Shown here one piece after another: positions 16,032 through 23,855 of a stretch of DNA of 32,962 nucleotides. Numbering within the stretch: position 1 is the stretch's first letter; each line of letters starts with the position of its first letter. Source of the stretch: Tistrella bauzanensis (lineage in GTDB: Bacteria > Pseudomonadota > Alphaproteobacteria > Tistrellales > Tistrellaceae). The DNA lies in contig NZ_BMDZ01000060.1 in assembly GCF_014636235.1 (NCBI RefSeq), forward strand, positions 1 through 32,962, given 5' to 3'. A program made the position numbers and the translations under genes. Below the pieces are notes generated by a model that ran no database searches, was not told the DNA's origin, and saw nothing but the letters and a program-made list of their open reading frames with translations.

Positions 16032-16280
16032 TCAAGCACTGGCAGAACAGCCTTCTGGCTTCACCACCCGCGCCGTTGCGGCCGGAAACCGCGACAGCAG
16101 CGCCGCCGGCCGGGGTGGCCGCGCCACCAGTCCACCGCCGCAATTCGGGCACCGGCCACCCAGCCGGCTCTCGGCGCAGTCCTGGCAGAAGGTGCACTCG
16201 AACGAGCAGATCATCGCCCCCGGCGCGTCCGCCGGCAGGTCGCGATCGCAGCATTCACAACCGGGCCTCATCTCCAGCAT
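16032..16280 (-). CDS. DUF1272 zinc-ribbon protein
   Basis: This 82-residue protein matches the DUF1272 family: MLEMRPGCECCDRDLP at the start, ICSFECTFCQDCAE in the middle and LGGRCPNCGGGLVARP near residue 55. The eight or more Cys in CxxC-type pairs form one or two zinc ribbons. The remaining 25 residues are a variable tail. Function in the family is unknown. The ATG at 16280 has GGGAGG upstream (spacing 9); a GTG one codon earlier is possible. It converges with the ferric-reductase-like gene and is divergent to the Hsp70-like gene across a 449-bp gap with palindromic repeats, which may regulate either. Confidence 0.85.
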   Translation of the reverse strand: MLEMRPGCECCDRDLPADAPGAMICSFECTFCQDCAESRLGGRCPNCGGGLVARPPRPAALLSRFPAATARVVKPEGCSASA

Positions 16281-16729
16281 CACGCATTGCCTCCCCTCGC
16301 ATCTCAGGCGGGTCCATGGCTCGGCATCACCGCATATCGCGCATGTTCCGACCGATACGCCGTCCGCTGCCGCCGATGAAAGGTCGGTGAGGCCATCTTT
16401 TCGGCGGATGCGGCGCGACCATAACCCTCATTGTCTACCGGATTCCTGAAAATATGAGAGACAAACCGCTTTGCCTCTCGTTTATGAGAGACAAACGGGG
16501 TTGTCTCTCGTCCAGCCCCGATTGCGCGAGACAACCAGCCCGCGCGACACAACCCGCGCGGCCCCCGCGTCCCATGGCAAGGCTGTCACAACGTGCGGCT
16601 TGCACAATCGTCGTCACGCGCATAGTCTCGGCGTCCCTCAATTCTGATTAACCCGTTGATTTCAATGAAATCATATGGTTGGCAGCGGCATACCGCCGGG
16701 GGATGGCCGGCATTCGCGGGAGACGGGGC
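16281..16729. other. 449-bp intergenic region with repeat cluster
   Basis: This is the larger gap between the divergent DUF1272 and Hsp70-like genes. From 16281 to 16430 nothing was recognised. A possible plus-strand promoter is TTGTCT (16431-16436), 16 bp, TATGAG (16453-16458). The tandem palindromes follow at 16453-16512, with related half-sites GAGACAA at 16528-16534 and GACACAA at 16546-16552. The final 170 bases up to 16729 show no gene; the last 50 hold alternative upstream starts for the Hsp70-like gene. Confidence 0.7.
16453..16512. repeat. Two tandem 30-bp palindromic repeats
   Basis: Two 30-bp units (16453-16482 and 16483-16512) both start TATGAGAGACAAAC. Each is an interrupted palindrome. 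In unit 2, GAGAGACAA (16486-16494) and TTGTCTCTC (16501-16509) are perfect 9-bp arms around 6 bases. In unit 1 the arms (16456-16464 and 16471-16479) differ at one position. The arrangement suggests two dimer-binding sites, spaced by about three helical turns, upstream of the Hsp70-like gene. Confidence 0.88.
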
Positions 16730-18049
16730 ATGCAACAGCGCGCGGGCGGCGTTCTGGGGCTCGATTTCGGCACCACCAACAGTGTGGTGGCGCGGGCGGG
16801 CGCGTCGGGCGTGTCTGAACTGGTGGCGTTCCGCGGCGACAAGGCCACCGGCGCCGTCTTCCGCTCGGCGCTGTGCTTCTGGCATGACGACGAGGTCAAG
16901 GGCGGGCTGGCGCATGAGGCCGGGCCCTGGGCGATCGCCGAATATCTCGATTTCCCGCAGGACAGCCGCTTCATCCAGTCGTTCAAGACGGTGGCCGCCA
17001 GCCATCTGTTCGAACATGCCACCGTCTTCGACAAACGCTATCGCTTCGAGGATCTGGGCGCCATGTTCCTGGCGCGGATGGCCGCCCATGCCGGCGGTGC
17101 CCTCGGCGGCGATGCGGGCAGCGGCATGCCCGCGCGGATCGTTGTCGGCGTGCCGGTGGAATTCGCCGGCTTCCGGCCTGATCCGGCCTTGGCGCGCACG
17201 CGCTATGACCGGATGTTCCAGAGCGTCGGCGCCGAAATCCACTATGTCTATGAGCCGCTGGGCGCCGCCTTCAGCTATGCATCACGGCTGACCGAGCCCG
17301 CGACCATCCTGGTCGCCGATTTCGGCGGCGGCACCAGCGATTTCTCGATCGTGCGGGTGGCGGAACCGGGGGCCGCGCGCCGCTGCACCCCTCTGGGCTC
17401 GGCCGGTGTCGGCATCGCCGGCGACCGGTTCGACTATCGCATCCTCGACAATCTGGTGCTGCCGATGCTGGGCAAAGGCGGCCGCTACCGGTCGTTCGAC
17501 AAGGTGCTCGACATCCCGCTGAGCTTCTTTTCCGATTTCGGCGACTGGTCGCGGCTGGCGCTGATGCGCAATGCCCGGACCATGGATGCCCTGCACCGCC
17601 TGAAGGCGGCGGCACTCGACCCCGATGCGGTCGGCCGGATGATCGCGGTGATCGAAGGCGAGCTTGGCTATCCGCTCTATGACGCGGTCGGCCGGCTGAA
17701 GCGGCAGCTCTCAACCGATCCCGCCGCCCCTTTCCAGTTCAAGGCCCCGGGCCTCACCATCGACGCCGAGGTGACCCGCGCCGATTTCGAGGCCTGGATC
17801 GCCCCCGACATCGCCCGGATCGAGGACACGGTCGACGCGGCCCTTGCCCGCGCCGGCACCACCCCCGACCAGATCGACCGGGTGTTCCTGACCGGCGGCT
17901 CATCGCTGATCCCGGCGATCCGCCGCATCTTCGACAGCCGCTTCGGCCCCGAGCGCATCGCCACCGGCGGCGAACTCACCTCCATCGCCCACGGCCTGGC
18001 CCTGATCGGCCAGGAACCGCGCATCGAGGACTGGGTGGCGGCGCTTTAG
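16730..18049 (+). CDS. Hsp70-family ATPase (YegD-like)
   Basis: This 439-residue protein is an actin-fold Hsp70 ATPase domain without the DnaK substrate-binding domain. Phosphate loop 1 is GLDFGTTNSVVA (about 10-21), phosphate loop 2 is ADFGGGTSDFSIVRV, and the adenosine motif is VFLTGGSSLIPAI near the C terminus. The size and the insertion pattern are those of YegD-like putative chaperones, whose clients are not known. The ATG at 16730 starts the conserved region with GGGAGA and GGGG upstream. An ATG at 16703 would add nine residues (MAGIRGRRG) and remains possible. No dnaJ or grpE partner lies nearby. The palindrome cluster upstream may control it. Confidence 0.85.
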   Translation: MQQRAGGVLGLDFGTTNSVVARAGASGVSELVAFRGDKATGAVFRSALCFWHDDEVKGGLAHEAGPWAIAEYLDFPQDSRFIQSFKTVAASHLFEHATVFDKRYRFEDLGAMFLARMAAHAGGALGGDAGSGMPARIVVGVPVEFAGFRPDPALARTRYDRMFQSVGAEIHYVYEPLGAAFSYASRLTEPATILVADFGGGTSDFSIVRVAEPGAARRCTPLGSAGVGIAGDRFDYRILDNLVLPMLGKGGRYRSFDKVLDIPLSFFSDFGDWSRLALMRNARTMDALHRLKAAALDPDAVGRMIAVIEGELGYPLYDAVGRLKRQLSTDPAAPFQFKAPGLTIDAEVTRADFEAWIAPDIARIEDTVDAALARAGTTPDQIDRVFLTGGSSLIPAIRRIFDSRFGPERIATGGELTSIAHGLALIGQEPRIEDWVAAL

Positions 18050-18081
18050 GGTCGGGCCACCGTCCCCCCGTCAGCACCACC

Positions 18082-19041
18082 TCAACCCAATAGCGGCGCC
18101 AGGGCGGTGATGCCCTGGTCGATGCGCTCCAGGCCCATTGGCCGGGTCAGGCGCCAGATCGGCAGGCGGGCGGCGATCAGGAAGCAGATCGTGCGGGTGG
18201 CGGCGGTGCCGATCATGGCATTGGTCAGGCCGGGGCGATAGAGTGCCAGTTGCACCGCGCGGATCGCCTCGATACCGGTCAGGCGGTCGAGCCGCGCGGG
18301 GCTGTCCGGCGCCCCCGGCGCCAGCACCACCAGTGCCGCCAGTTGGCCCGGCGCCCGGTCGGGTGTGCCACGGCCGGGCAGCGGCAGAGCGGTTTCGCTC
18401 TTGTCGCGGCCCTCCACCGGCTGCCAGGGGGCGTCGCCCAGACCGAAGGCTGCTATCGCCGGCACCGACAGCCGCAGCCGTGGCACGCCGGCATGGCCGG
18501 TCAGCGGGCCACGGCTGCCCAGCCGGTCGGGACGCGCGCCATCGACCAGTTGCAGCAGATCATCGGCCAGCAGCCGGTGGCCCCGCGACAGAAGCGCACC
18601 GGCCAGGGTCGATTTGCCGGCACCCGACTGGCCGGTGATGGCAAGCAGGCCATGGGGGGTGCGGATCGATGCCACATGCAGCGGCAGGGTGCCGCGTTGC
18701 AGCAGCAGCCCTGAGAACACCGTGCCATACAGCCAGGTCAGCAGGCGGTCGGGCCGCTCCGCCACTGCCGGCCCCGCCTCCACCAGCACCTCGCGGCCGC
18801 CGGTGAGAAGGAAACGCGCGATCCCGCGAATGGTGATCAGCACCCGCAGGCCGCCGGCGCCATCGGGCGCCACCTGCCACAACGGGCCGCCGACCGTCAC
18901 ATCGGGCAGGCTCTCGGACACCGCACCGGGATGGATGAAGACATCGCAGTCGCTGTCGCCGATCAGGGCCGCATCGCTGATCAGATCTGGCAGAGGCAGG
19001 GCCGAGCCGATGACGATCGTGCCATGGCGGTATCGATACAT
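18082..19041 (-). CDS. HprK-like P-loop kinase
   Basis: This 319-residue protein resembles the catalytic half of HPr kinase/phosphorylase. The LPLHVASI segment (about 119-126) is followed by the P-loop GQSGAGKST (137-145) and HRLLADDLLQL (155-165), where HprK has a catalytic DD pair. The N-terminal 100 residues do not resemble the usual HprK N-terminal domain, and no HPr or PTS gene lies near. Similar stand-alone kinases occur in peptide-modification and polysaccharide loci. The target is unknown. The ATG at 19041 has GAGGA upstream. It is divergent from the propeller-like gene by 102 bp. It is transcribed towards the Hsp70-like gene and ends 32 bp from it. Confidence 0.75.
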   Translation of the reverse strand: MYRYRHGTIVIGSALPLPDLISDAALIGDSDCDVFIHPGAVSESLPDVTVGGPLWQVAPDGAGGLRVLITIRGIARFLLTGGREVLVEAGPAVAERPDRLLTWLYGTVFSGLLLQRGTLPLHVASIRTPHGLLAITGQSGAGKSTLAGALLSRGHRLLADDLLQLVDGARPDRLGSRGPLTGHAGVPRLRLSVPAIAAFGLGDAPWQPVEGRDKSETALPLPGRGTPDRAPGQLAALVVLAPGAPDSPARLDRLTGIEAIRAVQLALYRPGLTNAMIGTAATRTICFLIAARLPIWRLTRPMGLERIDQGITALAPLLG

Positions 19042-19143
19042 CTGTCCTCACGCATTGCCCGCACCGGTCGCCCGAAGGCTTAACATGTGCGACCATGGCT
19101 GTCGACGCGCGGGCGGCACCTATCCGGCAGATGACGAGGCGAG

Positions 19144-20082
19144 ATGAGCGGCACCACCACCCCCTTCACCCATCTGGTCGCCTCTCGCGAAGGGCTGTAT
19201 CTGGCCCGCCCGAGCGGATATCTCCGCGTGATGGACGGCATCTTCTTCGGCGCCACCATCCGCGACGGCATGGTCTGGCTGTTTGAGTCGGAAGACAGCG
19301 ATCTGCACGCCCCCACCTGTCGCGGCCGCATCCTGCGGCTGGCGATCGACCCGGTCAGCGCCGCCTGCGGGCCGGTCGAGGTGGTGGCCCAAGGGCTGGA
19401 CAATGGCTGCCATCAGATCGATTTCGTGCGCGGCCGGCTGGTGGTGGTGGATACCTATCGCCAGGCGCTGATCGTGTTCGCACCGGATTTCAGCACCCGC
19501 GCGGTTCATCACCCGGCCGGCATCGCCATGGTCGATACCGGTGATCCGGCCTATGTCCATATGAACGGCATCGGCGGCGATGGCCGCGACCTTCTGGTCA
19601 TGCTCAGCCATGCCGGCACGAGACCCGGCCGACCGTCGGAGGTTCTGCGCCTCGACAGCGGATTTCAGCCGGTGGAGCGGTTCGGCCTGCCGGGGGTGAT
19701 GTGCCATGATCTGGTGGTGCTGGAAGATGGCCGGCTGATCGCCAATGGCTCGATGGGCGGCTTCCTGATCGATCGCCAGGGCATCATCATCCAGGTCGAC
19801 AGTCTGATCACCCGCGGCCTGTCGATCGGCGCCGACGAGGTGGTGATCGGCAGTTCCACCTTCGGCGATCGGGACCGGCGGATCGAGGCGACCGGCCGGC
19901 TGACCTTCGCCGGTCGTGACCTCAGCATGCGCGCCCGTTACGACCTGCCGGCCGCCCCCACCCAGATCCGCCGTCTGGACGGGCTCGACCTGTCGCTGTT
20001 CGATTACCGCGCCACGCTGCCGGCGACGCTGCAACCGGCTTCGGACCCGGTCTCAGAACCAGCCCCAGGCGTCGAGGCGTAG
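19144..20082 (+). CDS. Propeller-like protein of unknown function
   Basis: This 312-residue protein has no clear signal peptide or membrane segment. It is built of short beta-rich stretches with repeated D-G turns, such as FVRGRLVVVDTYRQALIVF, MNGIGGDGRDLLVMLSH and CHDLVVLEDGRLIANGS, which suggests an NHL- or six-bladed beta-propeller-like fold. I do not recognise an active site. GAGG lies about 9 bases before the ATG. It diverges from an HprK-like kinase and overlaps the convergent dioxygenase gene end by 30 bp. A role together with the kinase is only a guess from context. Confidence 0.7.
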   Translation: MSGTTTPFTHLVASREGLYLARPSGYLRVMDGIFFGATIRDGMVWLFESEDSDLHAPTCRGRILRLAIDPVSAACGPVEVVAQGLDNGCHQIDFVRGRLVVVDTYRQALIVFAPDFSTRAVHHPAGIAMVDTGDPAYVHMNGIGGDGRDLLVMLSHAGTRPGRPSEVLRLDSGFQPVERFGLPGVMCHDLVVLEDGRLIANGSMGGFLIDRQGIIIQVDSLITRGLSIGADEVVIGSSTFGDRDRRIEATGRLTFAGRDLSMRARYDLPAAPTQIRRLDGLDLSLFDYRATLPATLQPASDPVSEPAPGVEA

Positions 20083-20874
20083 CACCCGGCCCTCGACGGC
20101 GCTGTGCAACCGCCGGGGCACGCGCCCCGCGCCGGCGCCGGCCGCCACCATCAGCGGCATCAGATGTTCGTCGGTCGGGTGGTTGCGGGCGGCATGCGGG
20201 GCCAGACGCCACCAGTCGGCCAGGGCGGTCGGATCGCTGCCCGCCCGCTCGTCGCCATCCGCCAGCACGCCATCCACCCAGCCGGCAAAGGCCGCGACAT
20301 AGCCGGCTTCCGCACCCCCGGTCCCCCGCTGGGCAAAGAAGCCGCGCAGGTCATGGGTCAGGCTGCCGCTGGCCAGAATCAGCACGCCATCATCGGACAA
20401 GGGCGCCAACGCCCGGCCGATCGCCAGATGCGCCGCGGCATCGCCCGGCACCAGCGACAGCGCCGCCACCGGCAGATCCGCCCCGGACCAGGCCAGCATC
20501 AACGGCGTCCAGGCGCCATGATCGAGCCCGCGCCCGGCATCCTCCGCCACCGCAAGACCGGCGCCCAGCAGCAGATCACGGGCACGGGCCGCCAGGGCGG
20601 GGGCCCCCGGCGCCCTATAGCGCAGCCGGTACAGCGCCTCGGGAAAGCCATAGAAGTCGTGAATCGTGGCCGGTGCCGTGGTGGTGGCGACGGTTGCCAC
20701 CGGCGCCCGCCAATGCGCCGAGATCACCAGCACCGCCTGTGGCGGGGCCGGCAGCAGGCCGGCCAGCCCCGACAGGAAATCGCGGGTAGGGCTTGACCGC
20801 AGCACCATGTCGGGCGCCCCGTGCGACACGAACAGAACCGGTTGGCGGCTGACGGACGGGGCGGACGGGGTCAT
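20053..20874 (-). CDS. LigB/DODA-type extradiol dioxygenase
   Basis: This 273-residue protein belongs to the class III extradiol ring-cleavage dioxygenases of the DODA/YgiD type. Candidate metal-binding His residues are His18 (VSHGAPDMVL), His54 (ISAHWRAP), His174 (SGSLTHDL) and His232 or His237 (NHPTDEHLMPL). His119 in GLDHGAWTPL is also conserved. Family members cleave catechol-like rings such as DOPA using Fe(II) or Zn(II) in the cytoplasm. The substrate here is unknown. It follows the DoxX gene by 51 bp on the same strand, so the two are probably an operon, with a divergent LysR regulator. Confidence 0.88.
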   Translation of the reverse strand: MTPSAPSVSRQPVLFVSHGAPDMVLRSSPTRDFLSGLAGLLPAPPQAVLVISAHWRAPVATVATTTAPATIHDFYGFPEALYRLRYRAPGAPALAARARDLLLGAGLAVAEDAGRGLDHGAWTPLMLAWSGADLPVAALSLVPGDAAAHLAIGRALAPLSDDGVLILASGSLTHDLRGFFAQRGTGGAEAGYVAAFAGWVDGVLADGDERAGSDPTALADWWRLAPHAARNHPTDEHLMPLMVAAGAGAGRVPRRLHSAVEGRVLRLDAWGWF

Positions 20875-20925
20875 GGGCGGGGGCTCCGGCTGGCTGCTTA
20901 TGTGAACGGACAGGAGAATGGATGG

Positions 20926-21366
20926 TCAGGCGCGGATCGCCGTGCCGCGCGCGGACAGGCGGCCATAAAGCCGCGGGCCAATGGCGGCCGCGCCATCACC
21001 CAGCAGCGCCTGAACCACCAGGGCGGCTGTCCAGATCACCGGAAACTCCCAGCCGCCATTCGGGCTGGAGAACACCCAGCCATTGCCGGCATGGACCAGG
21101 GCGGCGCCGATCAGCACCGGGATCTGACCCAGCGCCACCAGTCGGGTGCCGATACCGGCAATCAACAGCAGACCGCCGACCACTTCGGCCAGCACCGTCA
21201 GATAGGCGAAGATGCCAGGATAGCCGATGCTTTCGAAATACTGCACCGTGCCCGGCAGGGTGAAGACGAAGACCTTCATCAACCCGTGGGCCAGGGCGGC
21301 GATGCCAAGGGTGAGGCGCAGGATCAGCGCGGCCAGGGCCGCATTGGAACCGGTGAGCAGGGACAT
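20926..21366 (-). CDS. DoxX-family membrane protein
   Basis: This 146-residue protein has four hydrophobic helices. The segments RLTLGIAALAHGLMKVF, then YFESIGYPG, LTVLAEVVGGLLLIAGIGTR and NGGWEFPVIWTAALVVQALLGDGA match the DoxX/DoxD-like family, which are small integral membrane proteins linked to redox and quinone metabolism. The ATG at 21366 has GGAGG 10 bases upstream. An in-frame region extends farther upstream but overlaps the divergent LysR gene, so it was rejected. It is first of a two-gene operon with the dioxygenase. Its direct activity is not known. Confidence 0.87.
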   Translation of the reverse strand: MSLLTGSNAALAALILRLTLGIAALAHGLMKVFVFTLPGTVQYFESIGYPGIFAYLTVLAEVVGGLLLIAGIGTRLVALGQIPVLIGAALVHAGNGWVFSSPNGGWEFPVIWTAALVVQALLGDGAAAIGPRLYGRLSARGTAIRA

Positions 21367-21478
21367 GACGAACCTCCAGGGATCGATCTGGCGCGGCGGG
21401 AACAGCCCCCGGCGCCCGGGGTGTGACCTGAAGCTGCCATCGGCTGCCCCATAACTCAAATCACCCTCTTGAACGATT

Positions 21479-21499
21479 GATATTGCTGGTGGGAATATC
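21479..21499. promoter_or_regulatory. Candidate LysR binding site
   Basis: GATATT (21479-21484), 9 bases, AATATC (21494-21499) is a perfect interrupted palindrome and contains a T-N11-A motif. It sits in the 156-bp gap between the divergent DoxX and LysR genes, 24 bp before the LysR ATG. It overlaps a possible LysR promoter TTGAAC (21470-21475), as expected for autorepression. Confidence 0.6.
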
Positions 21500-21522
21500 G
21501 TGACATCAGCCACAGCGGAGAT

Positions 21523-22473
21523 ATGGCCATGGATGCCGGCGATCCCGACCCGATGGACCTCAATCTGCTGAAGGTGTTCGCGGCGGTGATGACCGAACGC
21601 CAGGTGGGCCGGGCGGCCGAACGGCTGGGCATCACCCAGGCCGGGGCGTCGAATGCGCTGCGCCGGCTGCGCCTGCTGTTCGATGACGAGTTGTTCCTGC
21701 GCACCCCACGCGGGGTGGAGCCGACCGCACGGGCGATCGAGGTCTGGCCGGCCATCTCGTCGGCCCTTGGCCAGATGCGCGCAGCACTGACCCCTGCCGC
21801 ACCCTTCGACCCGTGCACGGTCACCGCCGAGGTCGGCATCGGGGTGACCGAGATCGCCGAACTGGTGCTGGGGCCGGCGATCGTGCGTCATCTGGCGCGC
21901 GCAGCACCCGGTCTGGCGCCGCGCTTCCACCATATCGACCGGCGCGATGCCGCAACCGCCCTCGATGACGGCACGATCTGGCTGGCGCTGGGCATGCTGC
22001 CCGAACCGCCGCCGCGGATCACCCGGATCTATCTGCGGCGCGACCCGCTGCTGACCCTGGTGCCGGCCGGGCTGGCGATCGAGACCGTGGTCGATGACGG
22101 CGACACTCTGCCGGTGATCACGCTCGACGGCTATGCCGGCGCCGATCACGTGCTGGTCTCGGCCACCGGCAGTACTGAGGGGGTGATGGATCTGGCGCTC
22201 GCCGAACATGGCCGCAAGCGCCGCCTGCTGGCGGTGGCATCGACCCTGCTGGGGGCCGCGGAGATGGCCGCCTGTGCCGGCGCCCTGCTGACGGTGGTTG
22301 GCCCCACCGCGCGGGCCATCGCCCATCGCGGCGGCTTCACCATCCATCGGCCGCCGCTGGAACTGACGCCCCAGCCGGCGCGGCTGGGGCTGATGTTCCA
22401 TCGCCGCGACGAGGGCCTGCCCGCGCATCGCTGGCTGCGGGCCGAAATCACCCGTCTGGCGCGGACGATCTGA
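21523..22473 (+). CDS. LysR-family transcriptional regulator
   Basis: This 316-residue regulator has the N-terminal winged helix-turn-helix MDLNLLKVFAAVMTERQVGRAAERLG, with ITQAGASNALRRLRLLFDDELFLRTPRGVEPT as recognition helix and wing (about 11-70). The rest is a periplasmic-binding-protein-like effector domain. The WLALGMLPEP and SATGSTEGVMDLAL segments lie in it. The ATG at 21523 may be replaced by one at 21529; the family start MDLNLL follows. Divergence from DoxX and the dioxygenase and the palindrome in between suggest that it regulates that operon and itself. Confidence 0.9.
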   Translation: MAMDAGDPDPMDLNLLKVFAAVMTERQVGRAAERLGITQAGASNALRRLRLLFDDELFLRTPRGVEPTARAIEVWPAISSALGQMRAALTPAAPFDPCTVTAEVGIGVTEIAELVLGPAIVRHLARAAPGLAPRFHHIDRRDAATALDDGTIWLALGMLPEPPPRITRIYLRRDPLLTLVPAGLAIETVVDDGDTLPVITLDGYAGADHVLVSATGSTEGVMDLALAEHGRKRRLLAVASTLLGAAEMAACAGALLTVVGPTARAIAHRGGFTIHRPPLELTPQPARLGLMFHRRDEGLPAHRWLRAEITRLARTI

Positions 22474-22484
22474 CGGCCTAAATC

Positions 22485-22522
22485 AGCCGGTCGGCCCGCC
22501 CGCCAGTCGGACCCGACCGGCT
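22485..22522. terminator. Hairpin between convergent LysR and USP genes
   Basis: AGCCGGTCGG (22485-22494) and CCGACCGGCT (22513-22522) form a perfect 10-bp stem with an 18-base loop. It lies 11 bp after the LysR stop and touches the stop of the convergent universal stress gene. There is no T-tract, so it is a weak or factor-dependent terminator at best. Confidence 0.4.
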
Positions 22523-23052
22523 CAGGTCAGGCGCAGCAGATCGTCTTCCGACAGGTTGCCGGGCACGATGGTCAGCGGCACGTGCAGATCGCCGGCGAGT
22601 TGGCTTGCCAGCCAGCGCACCAGCTTGCCCGGACCTTCCGCCGGCGGGCGGGCGGCCAGCACGACCATGCCGATATCGGCGTCCTCGCGCATCTGGCGCA
22701 TGATTTCATCGCCGATCGGGCCCACCCGCACCAGCAATTCGGGGAGCAGCCCGGCAAAGGCGTTCACTTCGGCCGCGATTTCCTGCAGCACCTGTTCGGC
22801 CTGATCGCGCAGTTCCTGCGCCATCAGATTGCCCACCGACATCCAGTGCTGGTGGTCGGCCGGCTCGATCACGGTCAGCAGGGTGACGCGTCCGCCGCGG
22901 GCGCGGGCGCGGCGGCAGGCATAGCGCACCGCCACACGGCTGTGGGCGCTGCCATCCACACAGACCAGAAACTTGACCGGCGCGCGCCGGGGCGGCGCGG
23001 CAGATGGTGGTGGCCCGGCATCGGGGCCGCCATTCGACGGATCGTCAGACAT
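22522..23052 (-). CDS. Universal stress protein (UspA family)
   Basis: This 176-residue cytoplasmic protein has a proline-rich 25-residue N-terminal extension and a single UspA domain (about 27-165). The strand VKFLVCVDGSAHSRVAVRYA opens it. The ADIGMVVLAAR segment followed by the loop GPGKLVRWLASQLAGDLHVPLTIV is a UspA ending, but the ATP-binding G-2x-G-9x-G(S/T) pattern is altered, so nucleotide binding is doubtful. GGAGG lies 12 bases before the ATG. It starts 17 bp after the TIGR02186-like gene, and universal stress genes commonly follow trpS in alphaproteobacteria. Confidence 0.88.
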   Translation of the reverse strand: MSDDPSNGGPDAGPPPSAAPPRRAPVKFLVCVDGSAHSRVAVRYACRRARARGGRVTLLTVIEPADHQHWMSVGNLMAQELRDQAEQVLQEIAAEVNAFAGLLPELLVRVGPIGDEIMRQMREDADIGMVVLAARPPAEGPGKLVRWLASQLAGDLHVPLTIVPGNLSEDDLLRLT

Positions 23053-23069
23053 CGGATCAGGGGCCTCCT

Positions 23070-23855
23070 TCAGAAGCGGCGGAAGGCGAAGCCGGCGGCC
23101 CAGCCGGCGCCGAGCGCGATCAGCACGGCCGCGACGCCATAGCCGAACGGCTGTTCATGGGCCAGCCGCGCGATGTTGTCGCCAAGCCCGTCCTTGCGCA
23201 CGAACAGGGGAGTGGTCTGGGCTGAAACCACCCGCCCATCATGGACCAGGAAGATCTCGGCCCGATAGGCGCCGGTCGGCACATTCGACGGGAACGACAC
23301 CGTCACCCGGAACAGCCGGTCGCCCAGGCGCGAGATCGGCTGGATCGAGGGTACGAACACGCCGGCCTGCTGGCGGTTGCGGATCAGCGCATCGCGAAAG
23401 GTGATGCGATCCTCGGGCGTGACGTCGCCACCACCGGGGAAGTCCAGCCGGTTCAGGCCGATGCGATGCCGGCTCAGCATCTGGTCGTTGGTGAACTGGT
23501 CCAGCGGCGCGCTGGCCCCCACCCAGTAGAAGGCCGGCACCTGCGAGAACCGCACGCTCTGGGCGTTGATCCACATGCCAAGGATACGATCCTTGCGGCG
23601 GATGTCGACCGTCTCGGCAGGCCCGCGGATCACGACGATCACCTCGCCCGGCCCGTCGGTGGCGCCGAACAGCAGCAATTCGGTGCCGGTGAAGCTGGAG
23701 GTGATCGAGATCAGATGACTGGACAGATCGGCCACCAGCGGCTGGGCGCGGGCGCGCAAGGGGCCGATCAGGGCCACGGCCAGGGCGGCCGCCAGTGCCA
23801 GCACGAAGGCCAGGATCGCGGGCAGGCGGGCGAAGCGGTCCGATGCCGGCATCAT
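23070..23855 (-). CDS. TIGR02186-like membrane-anchored protein
   Basis: This 261-residue protein has an N-terminal signal/anchor helix (about residues 12-38), a periplasmic beta-rich region, and a C-terminal transmembrane helix (about 238-256) ending in FAFRRF. Segments such as SHLISITSSFTGTELLLFGA and GPGEVIVVIRGP, RRKDRILGMWINAQSV match the TIGR02186 family, known in alphaproteobacteria and usually next to a TauE/SafE gene. Its start overlaps the stop of the upstream TauE gene as ATGA, so the pair is translationally coupled. It is likely a partner of that exporter. No activity is known. Confidence 0.82.
   Translation of the reverse strand: MMPASDRFARLPAILAFVLALAAALAVALIGPLRARAQPLVADLSSHLISITSSFTGTELLLFGATDGPGEVIVVIRGPAETVDIRRKDRILGMWINAQSVRFSQVPAFYWVGASAPLDQFTNDQMLSRHRIGLNRLDFPGGGDVTPEDRITFRDALIRNRQQAGVFVPSIQPISRLGDRLFRVTVSFPSNVPTGAYRAEIFLVHDGRVVSAQTTPLFVRKDGLGDNIARLAHEQPFGYGVAAVLIALGAGWAAGFAFRRF

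Noticed and set aside
16453-16512. A possible CRISPR array, because two 30-bp repeats occur
   Set aside because: The units are directly adjacent with no spacers, there are only two, and no cas gene is present.
16453-16512. A CIRCE element for HrcA control of the Hsp70-like gene
   Set aside because: CIRCE is TTAGCACTC-N9-GAGTGCTAA; the arms and spacer here differ.
16304-16552. An 82-codon minus-strand frame in the DUF1272/Hsp70 gap
   Set aside because: It crosses the palindromic repeats, has no recognisable domain and no good ribosome site.
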